Positions 19,882 through 29,100 of a DNA stretch of 38,540 bases are shown in pieces; position 1 is the stretch's first letter, and every line of letters begins with the position of its first letter. The stretch comes from an uncultured bacterium (GTDB taxonomy: Bacteria > Omnitrophota > Gorgyraeia > Ghiorseimicrobiales > Ghiorseimicrobiaceae). The translations under genes and the position numbers were made by a program. The notes beneath the pieces were generated by a model that was not told the origin of the DNA, did no database searches, and saw nothing but the letters and a program-made list of their open reading frames with translations. The stretch lies in NCBI GenBank assembly GCA_913009335.1, contig CAJVXN010000020.1:1-38540 (forward strand), given 5' to 3'.

Positions 19882-19922
19882 ATACTTAGCAGGCAGAGAT
19901 AATTTTCTGCCTGCTTAAGTAT
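19882..19922 (+). terminator. Strong hairpin downstream of the binding-module gene
   Basis: ATACTTAGCAGGCAGA (19882-19897) pairs with TCTGCCTGCTTAAGTAT (19906-19922) with one bulged T and an 8-nt loop. It starts about 25 nt after the stop codon. No T tract follows, so it may be an mRNA-stabilising hairpin or a leaky terminator. Confidence 0.5.
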
Positions 19923-19947
19923 AAGCAAAAGCCAGTAAGGGATAATT

Positions 19948-21177
19948 TTGAAAAGACTTAAATTACTTTTAATTATAGTAGCCATACTCGCTGCGGGGGT
20001 GGCTTTATTTATTTTTACGCGGCCCAAGCCTTACGTGCCAAAAGTCGTTATTAAAATGCTTGAGGATGGCCGCTACCAGCTTTTTGTAAGAGAAAAGCCT
20101 TATTTTATTAAAGGTGTCTGTTATAATCCTACACCTATTGGTGAGGGTTATGATTACGATTTAGGTAAGGATAAATTTGAACCCTGGTTGGTAGACGCAA
20201 AACTGATGCAGGAAGCGGGTATTAATACTATACGTCTCTATCGTGACAGCGAAGATCCCGAAGGCCTTAAAAAAGCAATTAAGCATCTCTATGAGAACTA
20301 CGGTATCAGGACAATTTTAGGTCATTGGTTAGGATTCTGGAATTACCCTCAGCCCGCGTATGCCGATCCCGAATTCCGCGAAAGAATAAAAAAAGAAGTG
20401 CTTGATATGGTCAATACTTATAAAGACGAAGAAGGGATGTTGTTTTGGGTTTTAGGTAATGAAAATAATTATTCTTTCTCCGGCAGGGTTAATTCCTGGT
20501 ATTGTCAGGAGGCAGAAGGTAAAGATCCGACCACGGCAATAAATATAAAGGCAAAAATATATTATTCTTTTGTAAATGAGATAGCCAGTGCTATCCATGA
20601 AATTGATCCTGATCATCCTGTGGGGTTGGGTAACGGAGAATTAGCTTGTTTAGATATGGCATCTGAGGTTTCTCCTGAAATTGATTTTGTCGCGGTGTTA
20701 ATGTACCGAGGCAGGTCCTTTGGTAATACATTTAATTTTTTAAAGAAGATATTTAATAAGCCTTTGGTATTTGTTGAATTTGGCGCGGATGCCTATAATA
20801 GTTATAAAAAAGAAGAAGATGAAGAGATGCAGGCTTTTTTCTTGGAGAGCCAATGGAAGGACCTCTATAAACATTCTGGGTTTAGTCTTGATGGCGCGGG
20901 TAACTGTCTGGGTGGGACAATGTTTGAATGGAGCGATGAATGGTGGAAGCATAATTCCGATATTCCTGCCGGATGGAGGGAGCATGATGTAGATGCGGGG
21001 TGGTCAAGCGGAAGTTATTATTTGGATATAAAAGCAGAGAAAAATCTAAATATGAATGAGGAATGGTTTGGGATTGTGGGGATATCTGAGGAAAAAGAAG
21101 CAGGAATAAACAAAAGAACGCCTCGCGCTGCTTATTACAAGCTTAAGGAATTTTGGCAGAGCAAAAAAGATTTTTAA
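19948..21177 (+). CDS. Membrane-anchored clan GH-A glycosidase-like protein
   Basis: 409 residues starting with TTG at 19948 (AAGGGA lies 7-8 nt upstream). An N-terminal basic-hydrophobic segment (residues 1-24) is probably an uncleaved anchor. The rest is one TIM-barrel domain: REKPYFIKGVCYNPTPIG, AGINTIRLYRD, GNEN with acid/base Glu172, and FVEFGADAY with likely nucleophile Glu277, then FEWSDEWWKH. It aligns along its length with the C-terminal part of the protein at 16233 but lacks the helical domain and the EF-hand loop. Family placement is GH2 TIM-barrel-like or GH72-like; I cannot separate these by eye. It probably works with the adjacent binding-module protein. Confidence 0.75.
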   Translation: MKRLKLLLIIVAILAAGVALFIFTRPKPYVPKVVIKMLEDGRYQLFVREKPYFIKGVCYNPTPIGEGYDYDLGKDKFEPWLVDAKLMQEAGINTIRLYRDSEDPEGLKKAIKHLYENYGIRTILGHWLGFWNYPQPAYADPEFRERIKKEVLDMVNTYKDEEGMLFWVLGNENNYSFSGRVNSWYCQEAEGKDPTTAINIKAKIYYSFVNEIASAIHEIDPDHPVGLGNGELACLDMASEVSPEIDFVAVLMYRGRSFGNTFNFLKKIFNKPLVFVEFGADAYNSYKKEEDEEMQAFFLESQWKDLYKHSGFSLDGAGNCLGGTMFEWSDEWWKHNSDIPAGWREHDVDAGWSSGSYYLDIKAEKNLNMNEEWFGIVGISEEKEAGINKRTPRAAYYKLKEFWQSKKDF

Positions 21178-21184
21178 AAAACGA

Positions 21185-21213
21185 TTGCATTAATATTTAT
21201 TTTTGTGTAATAT
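21185..21213 (+). promoter_or_regulatory. Candidate promoter of the ROK regulator gene
   Basis: TTGCAT (21185-21190), 17-nt spacer, TAATAT (21208-21213) in an AT-rich gap, about 40 nt before the start codon. Confidence 0.45.
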
Positions 21214-21252
21214 AAAGTATATATAATATATAAATACTAATATAAGGGCAAT

Positions 21253-22473
21253 ATGAAAGATTCTAGATTAGACAGCGCGTTCTTAAGTGAGCGTGCGCGC
21301 AAGAACTTAAGTATCCTGGATACTATAAGAAGATCCGGCACTATAAGTAAATCCGATATATCTAAATTCGTCGGATTAAATGTTGTTACTATTTCAAACT
21401 ATGTTGATGATTTCCTAAGGCAGCATTTAGTTGCCGAGCGTGAGCTTGATGTATCCGGAGGCGGCAGGCGTCCTGTATTGTTGGGTCTAAATCCTGACGC
21501 GGGGTTGGCTATCGGCGTAGGATTAAATCTTTTCAATATTGTTTCAACCTGTGTTGACTTAGGGGGAAAGACGCTTAGTTGTATAAAGCGCGACAGGAAA
21601 GAAAACAGTGTTAAAGATGTCGTTGATTCAATCATCGAGATTATCGCTAAGACAATAGATTCAGTTGATAATAAAGATAAGATTAGGGGTATAGGTATAG
21701 GTATAGCCGGAATAATAGATAAACAAAAAGAAACCGTTAGATGGCCAGAGAAAGTAGGCAACGGATACGATTACGCAACAATCACCCTGCCGTTAAAAGA
21801 TATAATCGAGAAAGAATTTAAACTCCCCTGCTTGATAGATAATGATGCGACTGTTGCCTGCTTCGGCGAGCAATGGCTCACTCTTGGTGCTGATATAAAA
21901 AATGTTTTATTTTTATATTCCGGAGTGGGGTTAGGCATAATGGTTAACGGAGAATTATACCGTGGCTCAACCGGGTCCGCGGGGGAAGTATCAATTTATA
22001 ATCAGTCTCAAGATAAAGACTTTGAATGCGCAAAAGGTGCCCCGTGTTTTTTAAAACGCTGGGAGGCAGATTTGGGCATGGTAGATGAGGCAAAGCAGGC
22101 ATTGGTCCAAAATAAAAATTCTAAGATATTAGATAATGTTAAAACAGTAGATGAAATCACTCTTTCTGATGTGTTTGCCGCTGCTCGCGCAAAAGATAAG
22201 GTAGCTGTTGATATTGTAAAGGATGCAGGTAAGCGTCTGGGTATTCGAGCCGCGCATCTGGTTAATATTTTTAATCCTCAGGCTTTGATTATTGGGGGAG
22301 GGTTAGAAGAAGTGTCCGAGATTTTATTAGATGTTGTACGCAAAGAAGTTTCAGAGTGGGCGTTTGAAGAAGCATCTCGCGAGGTTAAAATTATTCCCTC
22401 GAGATTAGGGGAAAATTCAGTAGCTTTAGGGGCGGCTAATTTAGTCGTAAGACAAGTATTTTCTCAAACATAG
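21253..22473 (+). CDS. ROK-family transcriptional regulator (NagC/XylR type)
   Basis: 406 residues. An N-terminal winged helix (residues about 15-75: LSILDTIRRSGTISKSDISKFVGLNVVTISNYVDDF) is followed by a sugar-kinase-fold ROK domain with IGIGIAGIID, DNDATVACFGE (Asp kept at the catalytic position), LYSGVGLGIMVNGELYRGSTGSAGEV, and FNPQALIIGGG near the C-terminus. The usual zinc/signature segment GHxxx...CxCGxxGCxE is degraded to a Cys-Ala-Lys-Gly-Ala-Pro-Cys stretch, and the His is absent. That favours a regulator over a working kinase. Its position right after the glycan genes makes it their likely local regulator, sensing the imported sugar. Confidence 0.85.
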   Translation: MKDSRLDSAFLSERARKNLSILDTIRRSGTISKSDISKFVGLNVVTISNYVDDFLRQHLVAERELDVSGGGRRPVLLGLNPDAGLAIGVGLNLFNIVSTCVDLGGKTLSCIKRDRKENSVKDVVDSIIEIIAKTIDSVDNKDKIRGIGIGIAGIIDKQKETVRWPEKVGNGYDYATITLPLKDIIEKEFKLPCLIDNDATVACFGEQWLTLGADIKNVLFLYSGVGLGIMVNGELYRGSTGSAGEVSIYNQSQDKDFECAKGAPCFLKRWEADLGMVDEAKQALVQNKNSKILDNVKTVDEITLSDVFAAARAKDKVAVDIVKDAGKRLGIRAAHLVNIFNPQALIIGGGLEEVSEILLDVVRKEVSEWAFEEASREVKIIPSRLGENSVALGAANLVVRQVFSQT

Positions 22474-22486
22474 TGTGTAGGGTCAG

Positions 22487-22539
22487 TTTCATCTTCTGTT
22501 TTATCTATTGCGAAAATATTGCAAAGTAAAAAGATGAAA
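22487..22539 (+). promoter_or_regulatory. Nested inverted repeat between the ROK and coiled-coil genes
   Basis: TTTCATCTT (22487-22495) pairs with AAGATGAAA (22531-22539), and a smaller TTGC...GCAA pair lies inside. It could be a terminator of the ROK gene or a leader structure for the next gene. It has no T tract. Confidence 0.35.
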
Positions 22540-22565
22540 GAGAGGGACGCTTAAGGAGGAAAGGG

Positions 22566-23741
22566 ATGGATAAAAAAAGCAAGATGATTATTATTGCTTT
22601 AGGAGTAATATCTTTAATTTTAGGTTTGATTGCTTTTAGTTCAATGTTCTCTTACAATAGTGAGAAAGCGAAACATAAAGAAACTGTAACAAAATTTGAT
22701 ACAGAGAAAGAAACTCTCGTAACCCAAATATCCCATGCTAAAGCAGAGACAAAAAGTATCCGGAAAAAATTAGAAACAATCCAGAGGGAATTAAACACTG
22801 CCGCAAGTTTGAGTGATGACTGGAAAAATAAATATGAAATAGCCTTAAGGGAAAAGGAGGGTTTAATCGATAAAATAACGCAACTGCAGAAGGCTAAAAA
22901 AACCAAGTCTGCTGCAGCTATAAAAGAATCTTCGTCTACTAGTGCGATAACCGATGATTCATATTGGGCCTCTGTTTTAAGAGATAGGGCAAAATTAGAA
23001 ATAGAGGTTACCGGATTACAAGAGCGTCTATCTGATATAGGTATAAGGCTGGAAGAGATTTCTAAAGATAAAAATCAGGTAGATGTGGAATTAAAAATTA
23101 TAAAGCAGACAAATGCCGATTTAGAACGAGAGCTGACCTATAATAAAAAACTTTCGCAGACTTTATCCGAAGAGTTGGTTCGGGAGAAAAATGATAAAAA
23201 AGCGTTTGTGATACAGTTAAGCAAGATAAGAGAAGATTATTTAATAATACAAGAACAGCTTAGGTTCATAACGGATGAGAAAGTTTTATTGAGTAAGCGG
23301 GTGAAGAATTTAAAAGAAGAAAAAGACCTTTTATCCAGAAAAATTATCGAAATGGATCAAACTTTAGAGAGCAGGATGGATGAAATTATTAAGATTAAAG
23401 ATAACCTTACTGCTATACGTTCTACCGCGACTAGTTCTTTTCCGGGCGCGGGTTCAAAGGTTGTTGAACTTCCGGCGATAGTAGTCAGAGCTGATTCCAG
23501 AGGTACTTCAAGGCGAGGGCTATCTGGGGAGGTTTTAGCTGTAAACCGCGAAAATAATTTTGTTGTTATGGATATCGGAGAATCATCGGGTGTTAAAACC
23601 GGGATGGTGTTTGATGTGTATCGTGAAGGTAGGCAACTTGGTTCAATTGACGTAATTCAGACCAGACGGGATGTTTCCGCAGCAGATATAAAATATTTAA
23701 AGCCGGGCCAGCAAATAAAAATTGGCGATGCGATAAGATAG
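22566..23741 (+). CDS. Membrane-anchored coiled-coil protein with C-terminal beta domain
   Basis: 391 residues with a strong Shine-Dalgarno (AAGGAGGAAAGGG) before the ATG. One transmembrane helix (about residues 6-28) is followed by a long coiled coil (about 32-290), rich in Lys, Glu and heptad Leu/Ile with a Ser/Ala-rich break near 115-130. A compact C-terminal domain (about 305-391) contains GEVLAVNRENNFVVMDIGESSGVKTGMVFDVYR and ends KIGDAIR. That last domain resembles the small beta-barrel seen at the end of FlgT-like and related envelope proteins (G-x-V-x-x-V-x-x-x-N-x-V-V-I-D-x-G). I do not recognise the full protein. It probably projects from the inner membrane as a rod. Confidence 0.6.
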   Translation: MDKKSKMIIIALGVISLILGLIAFSSMFSYNSEKAKHKETVTKFDTEKETLVTQISHAKAETKSIRKKLETIQRELNTAASLSDDWKNKYEIALREKEGLIDKITQLQKAKKTKSAAAIKESSSTSAITDDSYWASVLRDRAKLEIEVTGLQERLSDIGIRLEEISKDKNQVDVELKIIKQTNADLERELTYNKKLSQTLSEELVREKNDKKAFVIQLSKIREDYLIIQEQLRFITDEKVLLSKRVKNLKEEKDLLSRKIIEMDQTLESRMDEIIKIKDNLTAIRSTATSSFPGAGSKVVELPAIVVRADSRGTSRRGLSGEVLAVNRENNFVVMDIGESSGVKTGMVFDVYREGRQLGSIDVIQTRRDVSAADIKYLKPGQQIKIGDAIR

Positions 23742-23793
23742 ATAAGATACGTTTTAGTGCCCTTGCCTTTCTTATTTTGTCTAAAAAGGCAGA

Positions 23794-24801
23794 ATGTCCT
23801 TTCCTTATATGCGTAAAAATTCAAACATTGAAGATGTTGCAAAACTTGCCGGGGTTTCTATTTCTACGGTTTCCCGGGTAGTAAATAAGAGTTCTACTGT
23901 CAGGGCCTCAAACCGTATTTGCGTTGAGCAGGCGGTAAAGAAGCTTAAATTTAAGCCTAATCTGATAGCAAAGGCTTTGGTTAAGGGGAAGTCAAATACT
24001 ATCGCCCTGGTTATGCCGCGTTATGAGGGAATATTTTATTCTTATTATGCTTTGGAAATAATCCGCGGCATAGGCACGATTTGTGAAAGCCTTAAAATCG
24101 ACCTCCTATTGCATATTACCCATCCTAATACGAATCTTAATCTTTCCAATGTCGGAGGGATAATATTTGCCGAGGTTTTATCGGAAAGAAAGCAACTTGA
24201 GGAGGCAGTAGCTTTAAATATCCCCACTGTTGCAATTAATAATCTAATTAAAGATTTAGCGGTAAGTTGTGTTACGATAAACAATAAGCAGGGAGCGAGA
24301 GAAGCAGTAGATTATTTACTTGATCTTGGGCATCGTGATATTGCCTATATTAGTGGAGGTAATCTTACTCAGGCAGCCAAAGACCGTACGCAAGGCTATA
24401 AGCTAGCTCTAGCTGCTAGAAAGATTCCTCTACGCGGAGAATTTATGATTGAGGGGGATTATTCCCGTAAATCCGCAAGAGATGCCGCAGAAAAGTTACT
24501 ATCTTTAAAAAATAAACCTACGGCAATATTTGTGGCATCGGATGATATGGCCCAAGAGGCAATATCGGTAATCTTAGAAAAAGGATTGCGTGTGCCTGAT
24601 GATATGTCTATAGTAGGTTTTGACGATAACCCCAGTAGTATTTACGGCGCCGTACCGCTTACGACAATAAGGCAACCGCTGATGGTTATGGCGCAAACTG
24701 CAGTAAAAGAATTAGATCTTTTGATGAATGGTGAAGGTAAGATTTCCAGGATCTGCCTGCCTACCAAACTAATAATCCGCGATTCATGTTTACCCCGTTA
24801 G
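23794..24801 (+). CDS. LacI-family transcriptional regulator
   Basis: 335 residues. The DNA-binding head, NIEDVAKLAGVSISTVSRVVNKSSTVRASNR with a hinge near KFKPNLIAKALVKGKS, is followed by a periplasmic-binding-protein-like effector domain: NTIALVMP, FLVASDDMA-type motif (IFVASDDMAQEAI), and SIVGFDDNPSS. This is a canonical full-length repressor. The ATG at 23794 is possible, but an ATG at 23809 would give the more usual short lead before the HTH. No operator palindrome could be assigned nearby. Likely controls carbohydrate genes, possibly the locus at 10544-21177. Confidence 0.85.
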   Translation: MSFPYMRKNSNIEDVAKLAGVSISTVSRVVNKSSTVRASNRICVEQAVKKLKFKPNLIAKALVKGKSNTIALVMPRYEGIFYSYYALEIIRGIGTICESLKIDLLLHITHPNTNLNLSNVGGIIFAEVLSERKQLEEAVALNIPTVAINNLIKDLAVSCVTINNKQGAREAVDYLLDLGHRDIAYISGGNLTQAAKDRTQGYKLALAARKIPLRGEFMIEGDYSRKSARDAAEKLLSLKNKPTAIFVASDDMAQEAISVILEKGLRVPDDMSIVGFDDNPSSIYGAVPLTTIRQPLMVMAQTAVKELDLLMNGEGKISRICLPTKLIIRDSCLPR

Positions 24802-24857
24802 ATTAGCTTTAAATAGCTAGGCTACCTAACGAATAAGCTCTTTATCTATAGTTAATT

Positions 24858-25898
24858 ATGTCTTTTTTAAACAAAACTTTATCTACCGGCATAGGAAGCT
24901 TTCCTCATCAAAACACAGATGATGCGCTAGGATTTATTTTATCTTGTTTTAAGGATGATATCATTTTCTGGCCGCAGTTACCTAAGAAAAGTTTTCTAGA
25001 GCAAATGACGTTTCAGTTTTCAGAAAAACTCCCCGGTGTAGTTATTGATTCGAGAAATAAAAAAATTTCTGTAGATACACAAAAGAATAGTTTTACGGGC
25101 GAGCTAGAAGAATGTTTTCAGCATTATCTTGATGAGGATTTGGATTTTTTTTCCGTAAGCCGCGAATATGCATCCGGGCTATATGCGTTAACAGATGTCT
25201 TATCAAAGGATAAAGATTTAGTAAAACACGGGATTATTAAAGGTCAGATTGTAGGTCCGATTACTTTAGGTATGATGATATTGACTGAAAAACAGCAGCC
25301 GATAATATATCATCCTGAGCTAAAAGAGGCCCTGGTTAAATTATTGAGCATGAAGGCCGCCTGGCAGGTGGAAAAACTTAAAAAGATAAATAGTAACAAC
25401 AAAATTATTATTTTTATTGATGAGCCTTATTTAGTGTCTTTCGGCTCAAGCTTTTTTACGCTTAAAAAGGAAGACGTAGTAGATATTCTAAACGAAGTAA
25501 TTGATGCTATCGGCAAGCAGGGTGCTCTGTGCGGAATACATTGTTGCGCTAATACCGATTGGTCCTTAATTTTTTCAAGCCGTGTCGATATTGTGAGTTT
25601 TGATGCTTACGGATATCTGGATAATCTTATGCTTTATACTGATGAATTAAAAGGATTTTTAAATAGAGGAGGGGTTTTAAGTTTTGGGCTTATACCCAAT
25701 AGCGAAGAAGCAGAAAATAATAATAAAAAAGCAGAATTAATTGCTAAAGTAGAAGAGGCCAGGAAAAAACTAGATAATATCGGTGAGGTTTTGATTACCT
25801 CAAGCTGTGGTTGCGGTACACTGGATTTAGGTTTATCCGAGACGGTGAGTCGTCTTTCTTGTGAAATAGCGCATAGCTTATCTTCAGGCGTTTCTTAG
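24858..25898 (+). CDS. MetE-core-like methyltransferase (cobalamin-independent methionine synthase C-terminal domain family)
   Basis: 346 residues, about half the length of a full MetE and equal to its catalytic C-terminal barrel. The opening TGIGSFPHQNTDDAL and the central FIDEPYL match the MetE/UROD-like fold. The zinc ligands are in place: His228-x-Cys230 (GIHCCANTDW) and Cys317 (SSCGCGT). Short stand-alone MetE cores in archaea and bacteria use a corrinoid protein or another methyl donor instead of folate, so the donor is uncertain here. There is no MetH or corrinoid protein gene beside it. The start ATG has little ribosome-binding sequence. Confidence 0.7.
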   Translation: MSFLNKTLSTGIGSFPHQNTDDALGFILSCFKDDIIFWPQLPKKSFLEQMTFQFSEKLPGVVIDSRNKKISVDTQKNSFTGELEECFQHYLDEDLDFFSVSREYASGLYALTDVLSKDKDLVKHGIIKGQIVGPITLGMMILTEKQQPIIYHPELKEALVKLLSMKAAWQVEKLKKINSNNKIIIFIDEPYLVSFGSSFFTLKKEDVVDILNEVIDAIGKQGALCGIHCCANTDWSLIFSSRVDIVSFDAYGYLDNLMLYTDELKGFLNRGGVLSFGLIPNSEEAENNNKKAELIAKVEEARKKLDNIGEVLITSSCGCGTLDLGLSETVSRLSCEIAHSLSSGVS

Positions 25899-25992
25899 TT
25901 TTAATAGGGGTATCGAGGGTATTATTTTTTTTGCTTCTTACCCAATAAATTGTGCTTCTAAAATATGTAGACACAATATATAGTATTTTTTC

Positions 25993-26021
25993 TTGACGAA
26001 TGTTTTTTTGGGTGCTATACT
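25993..26021 (+). promoter_or_regulatory. Sigma-70-like promoter of the ribonucleotide reductase gene
   Basis: TTGACG (25993-25998), exactly 17 nt, TATACT (26016-26021), giving a leader of about 90 nt before the ATG at 26121. The leader is AT-rich and shows no B12-box-like sequence, so no cobalamin riboswitch is called. Confidence 0.65.
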
Positions 26022-26120
26022 GAAACCCCTTGAACATTTACAAAAATATTTTTAAAAAATAGATTTTAGGATAAATAAAGATTAGGGAATATTTTATAAC
26101 ATTTTTCATCGGAGGTAATA

Positions 26121-29100
26121 ATGGCTGCTAAGTTGTCGGATAATGCATTAAAGGTTTTAGAAAGGCGGTATCTTAAGAAAGACGCAGAAGGAAAAGTCGT
26201 AGAGACGGTCGATGAGATGTTTAGGCGCGTAGCCGGAGCGTTGGCTAAGGCCGAAAAGCTCTATGGTAAGAAACAATCCCAGATAAAAAAAATTGAAAAA
26301 GATTTTTATTCTATAATGTCTAGTCTGGAATTTATGCCTAATTCACCTACTCTAATGAACGCAGGGCGCGAGTTGGGACAGTTATCGGCTTGTTTTTTGC
26401 CAGATCAACTTATTATAACAGACTGTGGCCCAAAGCCAATTTCTCAGATAAGAGAAGGCGCTATGGTGTTAACTCACAAAAATCGCCTTAGAAAAGTTAC
26501 TCGCCTATTTAAAAGAAAAAGCAACGAAATATATATTTTGGATATTTTCAAATTACTTTCTTCAACGCTTAAGGTTACTGGTGAGCATCCGATATGGGCA
26601 TTAAAACGAGGTGAAATGGAACCGGCATGGATTCATGTTAGTGATTTAAAGCCAGGAGATTATGTGGGCTTGAGTTTTATAAATGAGACAATAGATAAAG
26701 ATATAATTAAGATTTCTGATTTTTTAAAAAATGATAAATTTATAGAAGTGGATGATTATTTATACGAAAAAAATCAAGACATAAGGACATATAAAAGACA
26801 AGATGGTTCTTTGTACGCGCAGAACAGGAATAGATCAGGTTTATTTTCCAAACAAGTAAAATCGGTCAAAAATAATATTAAAGTTGATGGAGACCTTTTA
26901 CGATTATTTGGATATTATTTATCAGAAGGATGTATAAGTGAAGGGATGTGTTTAAGATTCACGTTTTCGCTCAAGGAAGAAAATTACTGCCGGGATATAT
27001 TGAGGATAATTAAAGATAAGTTTGGTGTTTCTTCTACAATTGAGCATCCTGGAGCAGGTAGGAATTGGCTGTCGTTAAGATTTCACTCAAAAATTATTGC
27101 TGAATTTTTTAAAGCAATTTTTGGAACAGGGTTTGATATTAAAAAAATTCCTTCCTGGATTTTAATTCTGCCTACATCGAAGCAAAAAGAGTTATTGTCC
27201 GGGATGTTTCGTGGTGATAGCACAACGTTTAAGAATGGCAATAATTTTTCTACTAAATTAGTGATGTGTAATATAGATATGGTTTATGCGGCATGGCAGA
27301 TTCTTATGCGGATGGGTTGTTTTAGCTCTCTTGGCTATGAAACAGTATCTAAATTAGCTACTGCTCAGGCTTATAGATGTCAGGTTTCCGGTAAAAAAGG
27401 AAGCGCTATGCTTAGTGATTTTTTAGAAAGAGAACTTGAGCATAACGGTAAAGAGTGGAATAGGGAGATTTTATGTAAAGGAGCATTTTTTTCACCCATT
27501 AAAAAAATTACCACCCAGAATTATAATAGTTTCGTTTATAATCTTGAAGTTGAAGAGGATCATTCGTATGTGGCGAATTTTGTTAGTGTCCATAATTGTT
27601 TCGTCCTCCCCATAGAAGATTCCATGAGTGCAATATTTGAGACATTAAAGAACGCTGCTTTGATACATAAGAGCGGCGGGGGTACGGGTTTTTCTTTTTC
27701 GCGACTGCGACCGAAAAATAGCGTGGTTAAATCAACCGGCGGAGTCGCGTCCGGGCCGGTATCCTTTATGAGAGTTTTTGATTCGGCAACCCAGGCAGTA
27801 AAGCAGGGGGGTACCAGGCGCGGTGCGAATATGGGGATACTAAGATGTGACCATCCCGATATATTAGAATTTATTCAGTGTAAAGAAGATACTAAAGAGA
27901 TAACTAATTTCAATATATCCGTGGCCCTTACCGATAATTTTATGAAAAGATTAGAGAATGGCGAGGACTATGATTTAATTGATCCCTATTCAAAAAAGAA
28001 AGTCGGAAAGCTTAATACAGAGAAAGTTTTTGATTTAATTGTAAGGCAGGCGCATAAAAACGGCGAGCCGGGAGTTATCTTTATCGATAAGATGAATAAA
28101 TTTAATCCTACGCCGGAATTGGGAGAGTATGAGTCGACTAACCCTTGCGGAGAGCAGGTGCTTTTGCCGTTTGAATCTTGCAATCTCGGCTCTATAAACC
28201 TCTCTTTAATGGTGAATAAAAAAGATAGTGGTAGTTGTGAGATTGACTGGAAAAAGCTTAATAAAACTGTGCGTATTGCTGTTAGGTTTTTGGATAATGT
28301 TATTGATATAAATAAATTTCCCCTAAAGCAAATAGAAGACAATACAAAGGCCACGCGGAAAATTGGTCTGGGAGTTATGGGTTGGGGAAGCCTGCTTTGT
28401 CTCCTTGAGATTCCTTATAATAGTGAGGAAGCCTTAAAATTGGCTGAGAAGATAATGTCTGTTATTCTTTCTGAGGCAAAATTAGAGTCACAAAAATTAG
28501 CAAAAGAAAAAGGGACATTCCCAGCCTATAAACAAAGCGTGTACCCTGGCGGGCACAGGTATGCAAAGAAAAAAGGAAAAACTAAAATACGAAATGCCAC
28601 TCTTACGACCATTGCTCCGACGGGCACAATCAGTATTATTGCCGGGCCGTGTTCATCGGGGATAGAACCTCTTTTCGCGCTTTCTTATTATCGCAACGTT
28701 ATGGATAATGATAAGCTTATTGAGGTGGATAGTATCTTTAATGAAGTTGCTCAAAAGCGGGGTTTTTATTCGCACAAGCTAATGGAGAAGATAGTTGAAA
28801 AAGGCGGGGTCAGCGGTTTAGAAGAAGTTCCCGAAGATGTGAGACGCGTTTTTGTTACAGCGCATGATATATCTCCCGAATGGCACATAAAGATGCAGGC
28901 CGCGTTTCAGAGATCTACCGATAATGCGGTAAGCAAGACGGTTAATTTCCATCAGGATGCGACCATCAAAGATGTAAGAAGTGTTTATCTTTTGGCTTAT
29001 AAAACAGGCTGTAAAGGTATTACGATTTATCGCGATAAATCAAGAGAAGAGCAGGTTTTAAATATCGGCAAACAAGAGAAGTCTCCTGTCGCAGGTATTA

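Noticed and set aside
25899-26120. Cobalamin riboswitch upstream of the B12-dependent RNR
   Set aside because: The leader after the promoter is about 90 nt of AT-rich sequence and I see no B12 box.
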